A stretch of 64,000 bases of DNA from Nectonema munidae (lineage: Eukaryota; Nematomorpha; Nectonematoida; Nectonematidae), in contig JAUIRK010001013.1 of the NCBI GenBank assembly GCA_030549495.1, positions 124,001 through 188,000 of the forward strand. The letters are read 5' to 3'. The notes under the pieces were generated by a model. The model saw only the letters and a program-made list of their open reading frames with translations. It was not told the origin of the DNA and made no database searches. The first letter of the stretch is position 1. Each line of letters opens with the position of its first letter. The position numbers and the translations under genes were made by a program. Positions 22,955 to 36,240 of this stretch are shown here, piece after piece.

Positions 22955-25080
22955 CTGTAAAAATCACAGAATAGAGTGACTACTGGGAGCTCGAAACGTT
23001 GAATATTTGCACTTGCCACGTATGCAGCGCGTCGATAAAATTACTGTTTGTTTGTTTTTCAGCAATTTCTTCTAGTTTCAGTAGTAGTCCTAAAAGTATA
23101 ACACGCATGCGCCACACATTCATCAATCCTACAACAGTGATAAACACCCATTTCAATGTCTCCTTTCTCGCAATTATTTTATTGGGTATTCTACGTCTTG
23201 CTCAATATTTTCACTTTAGTTAGTGTACCAAGTGTACAAAATCAAGGCAATCAGGACATGTATACTATAAATATCACTTTAAATTGAAAACACCCATATA
23301 AGGTGATTTAACAATTTACCTTACATGTAATAAACACTACTCAAAAATATAGCAATCTGTAGGGTAAAACATTTGTAGATATATATTTATAATAGTAAGT
23401 AAGCTTCAATATTATTTTGCAAACATTTTTAACGTGGTTTATTCTAAATAGGTAAAGTAATTTGCCTTTTTGCTAAAACATGCAAATAAAGGAATTATAT
23501 TCCAGAAAGAAATTCGACATCAAATGAAAATATATCTTCCTCTTTTAATTATTAGAAATAAGGTAAGGTTATTTAATTAATAGCAATAATTAAGAGAGTT
23601 GCTAAAATTTCATGTTATTTGGTGCTTATGTATACCAGGTTTGCGTAATCTTAGTCGGAATTACTGGAGTCGTAAATTTTGAAGGGATATAGGAGTCATA
23701 GTCGGTTACAAACGAGACTTACGAGTCGAAATCAGATTGTTTTAAGTATTTCCAAAATATGGGTAAGCGTTGCACAAACTTAAACATTTTCAACGAATGG
23801 ATGAAGCAAATGCAGAATTAATTCCAAAGAAATGAGTCTCTCGGATACCATGATTTGCATCCAACTTTGGTGGAATGATGTGCAGTCCCTCATTCTAAGC
23901 CATCAACTGCATGTCTCAAAAAGTGAGTGAAAGAAGTTCGGCTGCTATTGTTATTATCCATGTTTTAGGAATATGCAAAGGCTTCTTCTTCGGCCCCCAA
24001 AAGAGAGATAAACTTGAAAGTATTTGACAGGCCTGGAGAAATTTGTGTCATTAAATTATATTGAACAAGCCCCTGTTGCTCATCATTTATCTGCCTTCAC
24101 TAGTAGGCCAAGATGCTGCACGTTAGCACAAATCGCGATTAAAGTCTAATTAAAGGTAAGAACAAATTTTGTTTGAGCTATGCCAACAAATCAGAGTTCT
24201 ATAATTATTGAAATATGTAAAATTTTATTGAAAACAAACTTTAAAAGCTATATTTTTAATAAATTGAAAATCGTTTTAATAACTTAATATTTTCACGAAC
24301 CATTAGAAAATCTTCAACTTTTTCTAGATCCAATGTCATTATTTTCTTCGTAATAAAATTTTATCCTGAATTTCTGAATTTAATAAATTTGCTGGCATTA
24401 TTGAATATTTTCACCGAATTATATAAAAGCAGGAAAGTCTCTTTCCATTCTTTTCACCAGATCAAAATGGCATTTTTCATCTGATAATGCTTCCTACACT
24501 TTCATTTTTTCCATTAGTTTTGATTGACGGGAACTTATATATTGATAACTATTTTTTAATATGGTTCTAAGATAAAGTTGTTTTTTTTCACTTCCAATTT
24601 TCAAATAATTATCAGTTTCTATAAAGTTTAGTATATTAGTTTTTTGAAATAATTTTTAAGATTAATTCTTGTACTTGAAGTTAAATTGCAAAACATGAAT
24701 ACCTTCCTAACGAAAATTCAAATAATTGGAAACACATTTTTCAAAAATGTGAGTTTTCTCATTTGAAAATTGTTTTAGAGCACTTCTTTAAAATTTCACA
24801 AAAAATGCCTCAAGGATTTTTATGTCTTTAGTGATGCCATTTGTCATTGGTATTTTAAGCTGGAAATTATTCCTATTGCTAGAGCAGTAAAACAACTGTA
24901 TGAAAGAAATTTATAAAAGTTGTTTCAAGTTACAATATGAAAACCAAGTGATCTCAAAAGCAGGAAGAAATAAACAGCTTAATAAATGCTTTTTAGAAAC
25001 CTGAAATTATAACTATATCGAAAAAGTGACCTAAAATGATAAGTTAAAAAACGGTTGATAAAAATATATTTTAAGTTGCT
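22955..25080. other. Upstream of the RBM-like gene, no gene seen
   Basis: The 22980-23150 part is less AT-rich and could be promoter or 5' leader of the RBM-like gene. An iterated GAGTCG-containing patch lies at 23645-23740. Nothing else is recognised. Confidence 0.4.
23645..23740 (+). repeat. Iterated GAGTCG-type short repeat
   Basis: TTAGTCGGAATTACTGGAGT is followed by GGAGTCATAGTCGG and ACGAGTCGAAATC. Degenerate units of about 6-12 bp, source unknown. Confidence 0.45.
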
Positions 25081-25083
25081 CAC

Positions 25084-26030
25084 TTTAACTTGCGCCAATT
25101 CGTTGTCTTGCAGTTTGCGGCGCACTGTACAACAAGCAAAACATCTCTCTATCATTGGAGGATCGATAAGTTGAAATGCAAATCAAAAAGCATCAGTGGG
25201 GTGTTCCTTGCGTCGTACTGTCAACCTGATTTGAAAGCAAAGTATGGCCTACGGTGCTCCGGGAAAATGGGACTCTCACGCGAATAAGTACAATCAAAAT
25301 CAGTGATGTTGAGGAGGCTTTGATGATGTGGTTCAAATGTAGACGGCTTCAGAACATACCGATATCAGAAACAATTATCAAAGTTAAACCGCAATACATA
25401 GCAAGGCGTTGGGTATCGCAGCGTTTGTAGCTAGCTAATGATGAAGCAATACATAGTAAGAGTGATCTGTGACCAATCCGCGGGCTTTAACTGAAAAAAC
25501 AAGAGATCCATGCATCTCGCATACACTGCTTAAATTTTTAAAGGATCACCCTTCATCAAGAGATTTTCCTGCATCCCAACACGACGGACACAACACATGC
25601 AAGAATGCATTTTCGCTAAACCCAAGCACAGAAACCTGATCGTAAAAAAACTTAGCAGAGTTAGCGACAAAAAAGAAGACCCAACGGTGACAGTACCCGA
25701 GGCTACTCGTTTCATCAGTCAAGCGTTCTCACAAGTGAGACAAGGGACACAAAGAAAGTGAATAAATTTCGAAAAACTCCTTTGTTCATTGTGGCTTAAA
25801 AGTCGAGGCAAACAGCCACGATTCGTTTGAAGATAAGGAGAATCCTGTAGAAGTTGTGCCACTGTCTCCTCTCATGGTTTCGTCATTTAGCGCCCAATAC
25901 GAACTTGACTGCATCTCTGATGATTACCCAAATGTGAACGACAATGTGCTTACAATAAAACCCATGACTGGCAAAGCTTTTGCTATGGTGCATTCGATTT
26001 AACAGAAAAAACAAGCTCCTAAAACAGTTT
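25084..26030 (+). pseudogene. Tigger/pogo-like transposase relic
   Basis: Broken reading on +. CTTSKTSLYHW near 25130 fits a DNA-binding N-terminus. VEEALMMWFKCRRLQNIPIS near 25310-25380 matches the CENP-B-type HTH lead-in. Later parts have many stops and no clear DDE block. The assignment rests mainly on the HTH motif. Confidence 0.45.
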
Positions 26031-28072
26031 CGTTGTAAGTTGAAAGATCACATTTAGGCTATACATAAACAGACTCTTTCATAATTGTCACGATTTTGAT
26101 TGTCATTAGTTAATTTGGTGGTGCATTCATTCTTTTCCTTCAGGTTAGATACGATAATAAACGATTTACATCTAGGGACTTCATTTTCAAATCATAACTG
26201 ACATATCTTCAATAGTTATTGCGAAGAAAATATTTTTTTGTAGTGAATTGGCAAGATTTTTATTGAAAATATATCAATTGCCTCATTTATTTTATAAGGA
26301 ATAATTATAAGAATTATTATCATTTATATTATAAGTAAAAATATAATTAGCTTGATGTAAAAATAATTATTTTAACTTAAATAAGAAATATTCATATAAT
26401 TTTGATACTTCAATATTTTCATAACACATTAATGAATTTTTGTGAATTTGCTGAAGAAACCTTTCTTTTTCAATATTATTTAGAAAACATCTTTTAATTT
26501 ACATGCAGTGACTCTAAAAATAGATACACATAATTTTGAAAATAGTTAATTCTATTTGTGAAGTCAATACTACTGAAAATAAAATTCGTTTTATTTTAAT
26601 GGTATGATGATCCTGCCACAAATTTAACTACCTTTATTTTCAATATAAAATATTTTTTACTCATTATAGTAAAAAAGTTTAATGATAAAACCAATTATCT
26701 ACAATTACAATTTTTTACATTCAATTTCAAAATGAATTTATAATTTATATAAATAAAATGAACTTTACAATACTAGTCATTATAATAAATTTTAGTATAT
26801 CGAAATTTGATTTTCACGAAATAAAAAAAAACATCCGATAATTTTCGTTTATAACTCAAACTATTTTTATTCTATGTAAAATGATTTTCATTCTTTAACA
26901 TAAATATTACATTTGAAATAAATATTAATTCAAAACATTGTTTAAAAATGAAAAACGAAAATATTGAAAGAATAACCTTACTAATAGGATTTTATTGATT
27001 TAGATATACTAAATATATTTTTCTTTGACATAGAATAAACTACATAATTATACATAAAAATAATTTACAAAGATAAAATAAATAAAAAGCAGACGATTCT
27101 TTAATACAAAATTTTTTTCCAACTTTTAACAACTCCATTTATTCTTTTTTAAAAAATAGAATATATAAAAAAAAGTATCCTTTGATAGAAAATATCTAAA
27201 AATATCTATTGTTAATAAAAAACTGTCAAAAAAATATATTTGCGGAGGAATATAGAAATATAATTATTTCTATCGACATTTTTTAACACAAATCATAGTT
27301 TACAATTGTTATAACATTTAATCAACATCCAATCTCCATTAAATTTAAAAATAAGCACATTTGTTTACTTCAGTTTGGGAATAGGAAATTACGTTTTGCA
27401 AGTTAGTTATCAGTAGTATAAGTTTTAAGCAATAGTTAGTTAGTGACGTAGTTTGAATATTATTTCAATAATTACTACTTAGACAATCTTATTTAAAAGT
27501 TTAATCTCTTTTTATGGCACTTTTATCAAAACCTTAAATGCATATAATTGCAGAAATACTTTGAAAATTGAGATTTGTTCATTCCACTCTTCTTAAATTT
27601 ACACGAAGTCAAGCGATATAGATTAAAATGGAGCAATAATATCCTTGTATGAATAAGATTGACAGATAATAATTCTTCACTGATACATTAGAGTATGTCA
27701 TTTTAGTTCACTTTTGTTTTTTTCGTCGCCATTTATATTATAATGTATATATAACGAAGTTGAAGTGAGGCTGTTTTTTTGTTCGTAGAAAGCGAGTTTC
27801 ACTCTAACCGAGGAGTACAATAAAAAAAACTTCAATTTTGTTTTTTACTTATTATTGATTATTTCTTTCGATGCGTTAATGGAAATAAAGGGTCGTTACA
27901 AATGACGACAACTCATTTTTGTTCACTTTCTACCCCTGCTCTCTTGTCAGTTTTTAGCTAGTTGTCGTCTAATCAAAAAATTGTCATTTGTCAAAATTTT
28001 GACCCCGTCTCCTTCTTCTTATTTTGATTGAGGCCATTTGTCTCTCAGCGATAACTAAAGCTAAAATAAATA
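26031..28072. other. AT-rich, no gene seen
   Basis: Very AT-rich to about 27.7 kb. The 27890-28050 part has repeated ACAACTCATTTTTGTTCAC and TTGTCATTTGTCAAAATTTT motifs, like the arms of the foldback elements elsewhere in the window. Confidence 0.4.
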
Positions 28073-30185
28073 CAGTAAAACATATTGAGCTTTTATTTAA
28101 AAAAATAATTTCTACTTTTTAAAAAAATCAACGATGTGTGTTTGTATTAAAGATGAGATCTTGCATTGTTTGATGAAATTTTCTGCTTTCGTCATAAAAT
28201 CAAACATTTCTTGTACGTCGTTTTGAGTTTGCAAGAATCTCATTATTTCACCACAAAGTTTTAGAGCATTAGTTGCAGTGTGTTGACTGAATATTCTCTT
28301 CATCATCTTCATCGCTGAGTTCTTGCGTTTGAAAACACCGATCGGAAATATCTTTTATCATCTGTGGGAGGAGCGGTAGTAAACAATTTGGCGTCAACTT
28401 CAATGTAATTCTCTAAGTCAGATGATGTTCGTAGTCCCGCTCTGGATGCTTTTTCTAGCACAAAAAGTGTATTCTTCTATAGACTGTAGGAAATCAGCAT
28501 GTTTAAAACAATTTTGAATAGTCTCACTAGTGATTAAAGGCCAAACTTGACGAATCATATGTAGAGCATCGATAACGTTGATTGATTAAACAGAGTTATT
28601 TTCTAAAGCAGTAATTAATTTTGCAACTAACATGACTTTGTAATGAAATTTTAGATTTTTAATTATTCTCTGGTCCATAGGTTGTGTACGTGATGTTGTA
28701 TTTGCTGGAAAGGATTGTAAGATTATATTTGTTAGAGTTGTCTTTGGATGAGATGCTACGCTATCTAATACAAGAACAACATGTCGCTTTTGGAATCGAA
28801 AACGGTTATTTTACTTTTCCCACCATGAAATAAATATTCTACCATCCATCCAAGCTTTTTTATTAGCTTTATATTCTGTTGTCAAAGTTTTCACAAATTT
28901 AAAACAACGGGGTTTCAGCGATTTGCCAATTACCAGCAAGGGAAATTTATCATTATCTGTCATGTTTGCCGTTACTAATATAGTTAGTCTTTCTTTTGAT
29001 AATTTCCCGCCATGGCATTCTTTTCCTTTTAGCATAAATGATGAAGAGGGTAATAATTTTAAAAAAAATTTGTTTCTTCAACATTATAAACATCTTCAGG
29101 TGCATAGGTATTCAAAATTGGAGACAAAACTTTTTCAAACCATTCGTTTAATGGTTCTGCTGAAACATCTTTTGCTTCACCACAAATTGTCCGAAAATTG
29201 ATATCATGGCGTTTTTTAAACCGGTGATCTTCACTGCATTTAAATTCGTAATGATTTAAATCAAAGGCAAATTTTTGAGCTTTAGCCAAAAGTACAGGTC
29301 GTGAGACAGGAATGTTTTGGGATCTAGCATTTTTGAACCAAAGAAAAAGAGCCTCTTCAACATCGGGGTAAAGACTCTTTCTTATTCTTTTACGCTTTGT
29401 TCCACTTTTTTCGTAAGAATCCTTGATTTTATCCGAAGATTTCAGGCTAGTTAGTAGTGTTTTAAATCATCGCCTATTGCTGATTTTGATTTTACATTTA
29501 GTTCCACAGCAGTAATAGCACGATACTTTGTGTCAATAGCAAAATTTTTGCGTTTAGAACACCTAAGTATACCTCCATCAGAACAATTTTTAAAAGGAGA
29601 AAAAATTGAGCATGCAAAAATGAAAAATAAAGAGTATGTTAATCTAAATAAAATGTGTCTTTTTATCTATGCTGGTGTATTAGAACAAAAGTAGCATTGC
29701 TTATAAAATCATATTCATCTCCCCGTTATAAGGTGACACTAAAGATGATTAACTGTATAACAGCAACGCAAAATTATAAGCGAGGTTTCTGTATTAGCAA
29801 GTTAGTCTTATAGATAAAACGGCATTTCATCCAAGCAAGAATATGGAACATATGATTTATTGCTTTATGAAAGTGTCTTCCTATCTACGCAAGCGTATAC
29901 AAAAGTATGAGAAAGAATGTTTTCATTGCTTTTATGTTATCAAGATATTAAAACTTTTTTGGGCACGTAAAGCACATTCTTCTTCACAATTTTATCGTTT
30001 GTAGAAGGAAATTTTAAAAGTAAAGAGTGAGTTATTACTTAGACAAGTAATACAAAATTATAAGCGAAGTTTCGTTATAAAAGATCTCATTTGCGTGTTA
30101 CTTTTGAAGAGGGGATAAGGAATGGACAAATTGGTGCATATTATTGAAGTTGTACACGTGAGTTCGCAATAACGCGATTTCACTG
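28073..30185 (-). mobile_element. Tigger-type transposon relic with both ends
   Basis: The left end is TA|CAGTAAAACATATTGAGC. The right end, read on the minus strand, is TA|CAGTGAAATCGCGTTATTGC. TA flanks both. The 2.1-kb interior carries a minus-strand transposase (28112-29540). The termini are diverged, so the pairing is inferred from spacing, TA flanks and the enclosed gene. Confidence 0.6.
28112..29540 (-). pseudogene. Tigger transposase (broken)
   Basis: From the N-terminal side, 29289 reads into HRFKKRHDINFRTICGEA (CENP-B HTH) and YAPEDVYNVEETNFF, where the first DDE Asp is replaced (VEET for the usual DET). After a frameshift, 29035-28811 gives SKERLTILVTANM and PLLVIGKSLKPRCF to YKANKKAWM. 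Near 28780 follows VLDSVASHPKTT (second Asp region), then TQPMDQRIIKNLKFHY near 28690 and a C-terminal piece to 28112. Frameshifts and stops make it inactive. Confidence 0.75.
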
Positions 30186-30319
30186 TATATATATATGATA
30201 TAAAGATAACGTAAAAAAATTTTTTAGAAAAGCAATTTTAGCTACACGGGAATACAATTTTATTTTGTGCAATTTTGATATATTTATTTGTTAAAAATAT
30301 ATTTATATACATCTATATA

Positions 30320-31260
30320 CAGACATACCTCATTTTACCAAAGAATTCGTACCTCAAGTTACATAGATTTACACATAGAAAGCAAGGAAACCAGAGTTAA
30401 GTTCTTATTCAGAAAAATTTCGTTTTTTAAACTTTAAAAAAACGAGCTTTATTTTTTGAAGACTATGGGTCGATGTTGTCCTGTTCAGTCAATTGCGTTT
30501 TTTTAATAAAGCTTTCAATAGTCAGCTGTTTTATAGATTTCCTTTTCTTTTCAGGATAAATTTGTCGGTAACAAGAGAACGCCTTCATGAAATCTAAAGC
30601 GCCTTTGGAACTTCTTTCACAATTCGGTTCATTAGATTCAAATATTTTGACAGCATTTTCAATTTTCGTAAAAGCGTCATCAATGTTTTTGGACTTAAAC
30701 AACGATCGTGTCTGTAGCTTCAGAAATTTTTACATTGTCGCTTTCATTTCTTCTTTCGTATTTTCTATTTTAAATAATTTCATTATTTGTAAGTTCTTCC
30801 TTATCACCATAAAGCAAGTCATTGATGTCATCAAAATAATTTTTTTACATTGACTTTCCACAATTTTTTCTTGCTCTTCAAAATTGGTAGAACTACTAAG
30901 AAATTAAGGAAAAATTTTTTTTAGACTCGTTTTATGTTTCTTTGTGTAACCGTTTTCCACACTTTTTGGATTTTCACTGCATCAAAAACCTTTCAAAATT
31001 TCTAAAATTGATGGTCCTCCTTCCATATCTTTGACTTCAATTAGCTTTTCAAATGTAAAACGGAGATAACAGGTCTCAAATATCCTTAGCTACTTTCAAA
31101 CCTGGCATTCTGGATTCTTCCTAGAAATAAAGGTTTTCCCGCTCATTCTCTTCCAGAAGATTCCTGTTTAATCAACATCAAAAAATTGAAGAAGTTCCCT
31201 TCTTCAATGATGTTTTCTAATTCTTGACGAAACGACTAATGGGCACATACAATCACGACT
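30320..31260 (-). pseudogene. Tigger1-like transposase relic, 3' half
   Basis: The end at 30320 reads TA|CAGACATACCTCATTTTACC, very like the Tigger1 terminus. The minus-strand reading gives QELENIIEEGNFFNF, then after a shift DVD*TGIFWKRM near 31190 (first DDE Asp with a stop beside it), VWKTVTQRNIK near 30960, and a C-terminus with ALDFMKAFSCYRQIYPEKKR ending at 30463. The 5' end was not found. Confidence 0.65.
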
Positions 31261-34190
31261 TCCATATATCTATCATGTCATATTTTGTTTATAAAGTTAT
31301 AGCCTTTCTCTTCATCTTATCATTATGTAAAGTTTCAATATTTTTTCCTTTAATGACTCCGTGAAGGGTGAAGTAAGAATAAAAATAAGCCTTGCGATGC
31401 TTATCAAATATTTTGCCCGAGAATCAAATAAATTTTCGGTTCGATCTTTGAAAATTTTTAGATTGAAAAATTTAGCAGAAATATTATTTAAAATGATGAC
31501 TAGCTTTTAAATTCCCGAAAAATTTTAATTTTGAAAAAAAAAAATTTTTAATTAAATATCTTGAAAAAAAATTATTCTGCCCTATTGACAATAAATCGTA
31601 CAAGTATTGAAGAAGAGGGATCTTTTTCAATCCCTTTAACGTTTTGTTCAAAAAAAATAATAAAGCTTTCTTCCAAAATTAGATTGCTCAAATATTTTTA
31701 AATATTAATTTTGTTTTTTTGCTAATAAAATGTCAAAAAATTTTCAATTTTGTATTATAATAAAAATTTGTTAATAACTAACTATACTCAGTTTTCATTC
31801 AATATTTTTTGGACCGAAGCTGTTTCTTGAAATTCGCTACATGTTTCAACACTAATCACAACCATAACACTAAAATTGCGCTAACCCATGAATATATTCA
31901 AACCCATCACTAAAAGTGGAAAGAATAAGACGTGGTACATTTTGATATAATAGTCCTATTTAAATCTTCGGGCCAATTTCATAAAACTTTTAACAAAAAA
32001 CAAAGAGACCTCCTACAAATGAATTTTAAATTAATATATCATTTCTTTATAGTAAATTACTTATCCGCATATTGTATCTTCCTGCAATGTCCACTCATTC
32101 TTGACATGGTAAAAATAAAGGTTTTTTTCATATCCAATATGATCGCTTTAACTCTCTTTTTTTCATTAATTTATTTTACATTTGCTGGCTCTACCAATTT
32201 GGAAAAGTAATATGAATATCTTATGGCCTACAAAACACAATATTTTATTGTTAACTTCCGAAAAAAAGTACTGAAGCTTCTTGTTTTTCACAAAGCTTCT
32301 GTTTTTTAGATCAGCATTCTTTGTTTAGTGCTGTTTGATTTGCAAAAAATGTTCACTTAAATAACGCGTTTTTTAAATCAAGTCAAATATTTTAACAAGT
32401 TGGTGAATTCGTATACTTTTCTCACTATTGAAGTCTAAGCCTGCTTTGATTAGCTTCTTTTCCGATTTTTAACAACAAAATATTTCAAAAAATTTTGAAA
32501 ATTTTAAAAAACATCGCAATGTGTACTGTATCGGTTTGCTGCTAAGTTTAGAGCTTTGTTGGAAAATATTCTATATCAAAAATGTCATAAAATTTTCATG
32601 TAAGTTTTCATCAAATAAGACTTATACCGAAGTAGCTAAACGTGATCTCTTAATTTTATAACGAAGGAAAATAGTTTTTGTGGCAAAAGTATGTTATATA
32701 GCCCTTTAGATTGTGAAAGGAGAAACGACTTGTAAAATTAAATCAATCAGAAAGAGTGGATTAATTATTCTACATTTTTCGAATGTTGTTACTTTTTGAA
32801 AAAGTTTAACGTATACAAGTTAAAAGTCAAGTGTCATTTCGCGGTACAAAGAATAGATGGGAATTAAGACTATCATTAAAATGCATACATTGAATCTAGT
32901 TGCTTTTAATTGATATGAATGCACCATTTGCTTTAAGTTGTATAGTTTCACTTGTTTACTGAAAAGAAATATGAAACTCGGCAAAGAGGAAACCAAGAGG
33001 CCTGGCTGCATTCTTGTTTACATTCATTAACAGACTATCGTTATTACAATGATTAGAACGGTGTCGTTTTTTCAATGTTTGAACACTGTAAAAGAATGAC
33101 AACGTTGACGCCAAAGGGTCATGTGGAAGTTAGTTTTGAAAATGCAAACAAAATGTGCCCCACTAATACCCCATAATTGTTTGCAACTTGAACACTTGAA
33201 AATGAGGAGGCTCATCACCTAACGATGTGTATAAGGAGAAGCAAAGTAAGTGTCAAGAACAAGAAAAAGTTGTACGAACAAATAATATAATAAATCTGCG
33301 ATTATAATCTCTCATTTCCTTTAGGTCCTCTTTGTTTACCTAAATTTTTGAATATGTTTTATCATTGCATCCACAGCAAAAAATAAAATCGCAAAAAAAA
33401 CTTCTTCAACTTCTTATACATCTATTAAATGAGATTGAATTAATTAAACATTTCAAGAATGCATAAAAATATATTAATAATAATTTACGCGACTAAATAT
33501 TTCGTCTTTTATTAAATTTTTTTTGCGATTTTAAGTTTGAGAAATTAGCTATATTTTTTATTATTAAAACTTTTGTTACTTTTTTTCGTTCAATTCATTA
33601 GATTTATTAATTTAATCAAAAACTCAAAAGAGTGTCATTTTATAACAAAAAGTTTTTTTACTTGAAATAAATGTGTTCCAGAAGTGTGAAATTGCTAACA
33701 TAAGATAACAAAAATTAACTCATAAAAATCGAATTATATTTTAGGAGAACTTTTTTCGTTTAAAATTGTAAGTAAAGAAAGAAAGGGCATAGATATTGTT
33801 ATGTAAGAATTAATTTTAGTATTATCGAACCAAACATTTAAGTTGGTATTTAAAAAATGGGCGTAAAACGTAAGCTTCACATAGTAGTATATGCATCTTG
33901 TTATTCTGAAAGCAATATTTTATAACTAAGGAGGTGATTTTACTAAAATCAATCTAATCTATGAAAATATTGATTTATATAAGGCAGTTCATCTTAAAAA
34001 GAAATATCTCATCCAAATAATTATGAGTTTTTTACACATATATAGTCATTTTCAAGTACGCTGACTTTACTGATTTAGAGCGCGAAAATTATCTTATAAT
34101 ATTGACTTTATTAACTTAAAAAACAAATAAATTGCCCCAAAAAAGACTTTATAAAACGTTTATCTAACGAAATTAAAACTTTATTTCACG
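31261..34190. other. Non-coding stretch
   Basis: AT-rich, with no convincing gene on either strand. The last part (34025-34080) carries a copy of the CATATATACCCATTTTCAAG-type repeat seen at 4.9 and 36.6 kb. Confidence 0.45.
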
Positions 34191-34194
34191 AAGA

Positions 34195-35480
34195 TCAGCG
34201 GATATCATGTAAAATATCATAATTATAATTCATAAGTACGTATTTACAAACATTCTCGTCCTTAAAGTTACGATTTTTACTTAATATGTTGGTGAGCATA
34301 GAAAAACTTCTTTCTACTTTTATTGTTGTGGATTGACCATTTTCAAGTAAACAGTAAAGGAAAGGGCTAACACCAGTCTTTGTACTCTTCATAATTTTCT
34401 CAACGTCGTTATCTTCTAATCTTTTCTGAATGTATATATTTAAATCACGCACACATCATTTGGGATGTTCAATTGTGATAAATCTTCATATGCTTTCTGA
34501 AGACAATAACCTTCATCTTTGCATTTTTCAACCAAATCCAGTAAATGTTTTTACTTAAAAATTTCTTTCAAATTGTCCTGTAGAGAAGAAACAACAACGG
34601 CTTTTTTTGCTCTATCAATAAATAAGTCCAGCATCAGAGAAGTCCAACACAATTCTTTTGACTTTAACAAACTTTTCGACCTACCAAAAAGCTGACTTTA
34701 ACCAGGATGTCCATCTAGTAAATCCTTTGTCTTTCTTTTTTCTTAACTATGAATATTTTGATACTAGCTATCAAATTATCTACACTTTCACATTTTGATC
34801 TCACATTCAAACAACAGATATGCAATAAATCTGCTAAGCAAAAAACATGAAGCAAACAGGGGTATAAAATTTTTAACGTTTTTCCAGCTTTTTTCATGTC
34901 GGTAGCTGCATCACTAATGAGAAGCACAAAATTTCGTCTTTCTATATTTAAGTACTTTATTTTGTCATCAACTATTTGAGTAATTTTTTGCCTATTTACT
35001 GAAGTAGAACAGCAAACAGAATCAATTAAATACGCTTTCTTTGCTAAACTTAGATCTCCAACTAAAACATTTACATAATTCCAAACAAGGACTCACCTAT
35101 AATTAGAAATAAAAAACTACTTTTTACCTTTTCTTTGATACTTTCTTTTATATTTTCTGTGTAATGTAATATCGACAAGAATTTGCATTTGGACAATTGA
35201 ACCCCATACATTTTTGAACAAATCTATAATCGAAGAATGATTCAATTTATTCAAAGTATCTTTGCTGACTTTGAACAGAAGAAGCAGCAAATTTTGAATT
35301 ATTTTTGGTTGAATGTTTTTCAGTCTTTCTATGACTTTCAACAAAAAATATTTGCTGTGCTTAACAATGCAATTGCAAGTTCAATTTTAAAAGTTAAAGT
35401 AAACTCTTCAGAAAGTTTAAATCTGATTTCTTTAAATTTATGTGAAGAAGACTTCGCAGTTTTTGGCATCATTTTTAAAG
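34195..35480 (-). pseudogene. hAT transposase relic
   Basis: The C-terminal block (34452-34195) has TGVSPFLYCLLENGQSTTIK then VERSFSMLTNILSKNRNF, the hAT dimerisation signature. 34927-34715 gives LLISDAATDMKKAGKTLK and HVFCLADLLH, the hAT block around the second catalytic Asp. 35344-35150 gives LFKVSKDTLNKLNHSSI, matching the N-terminal part of the core. The frames are interrupted, so it is inactive. Terminal repeats were not found. Confidence 0.7.
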
Positions 35481-36240
35481 TCAAGGGAAAAAATAAGTAT
35501 TTTTTAAAAACAAGAATTCTATGCGACTTTAAAATTGAAATTACAAAAGGTGTTCACTTCCTCTATGCTTCTCATTTTTTCAGTCACATCAGACATATAA
35601 GACAAAACACGTCAAACAAATGAGCTCTAGACACGTTTCCAGGAATCTAAAGTCTGAAAATCTCTGAAGTACGTTTTCATTCATTGTGCGTGAGGAACTT
35701 TCTCTCTCTAGCTGGCATATATTCCCCTGTACTACATTTTCTTTGTCACTTTTCTCACTCACAATAATAATGGACGATTTCACAAATATCGCAACGCAAA
35801 TTCTTTGTAAAAAGCACACTTATGCACAAAGCGTGAGTTCTAAACGCTCTCTCTCTCTTTGAGTTGGCCCTTTTTTGCGTCATTCACAACTATGCGGGTG
35901 ATCGGAAAAAAATTCTATGCCACCACTGTATACACCACACGCACACAAATGCGACCAAACAAAGACGCGCAATAAACCCACTTTTGTCCAAAAGTTAGTT
36001 TTACATGACTTTGGCAAAAATGATCCTTCCAAAAGTTATAATTTTCTGAAAAGTATTCATGAAATTAATCACTTTTTTAGTCCTGTTTTAACTTTCCTTT
36101 ATAACATGTTCTACAAATCTGTATACTCTCATACTCATTCAGTATTAATATAAAACCGTTATCAACATATTCATAATTATGTGTATTGTGACGGAAGTTC
36201 TACTCTTAAATATTTTATTAATTTATTCATGTAAACTTTT
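35481..36240. other. Non-coding stretch
   Basis: No gene recognised. A short CT run lies at 35856-35870, and overlapping short open frames on both strands look random. Confidence 0.4.
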
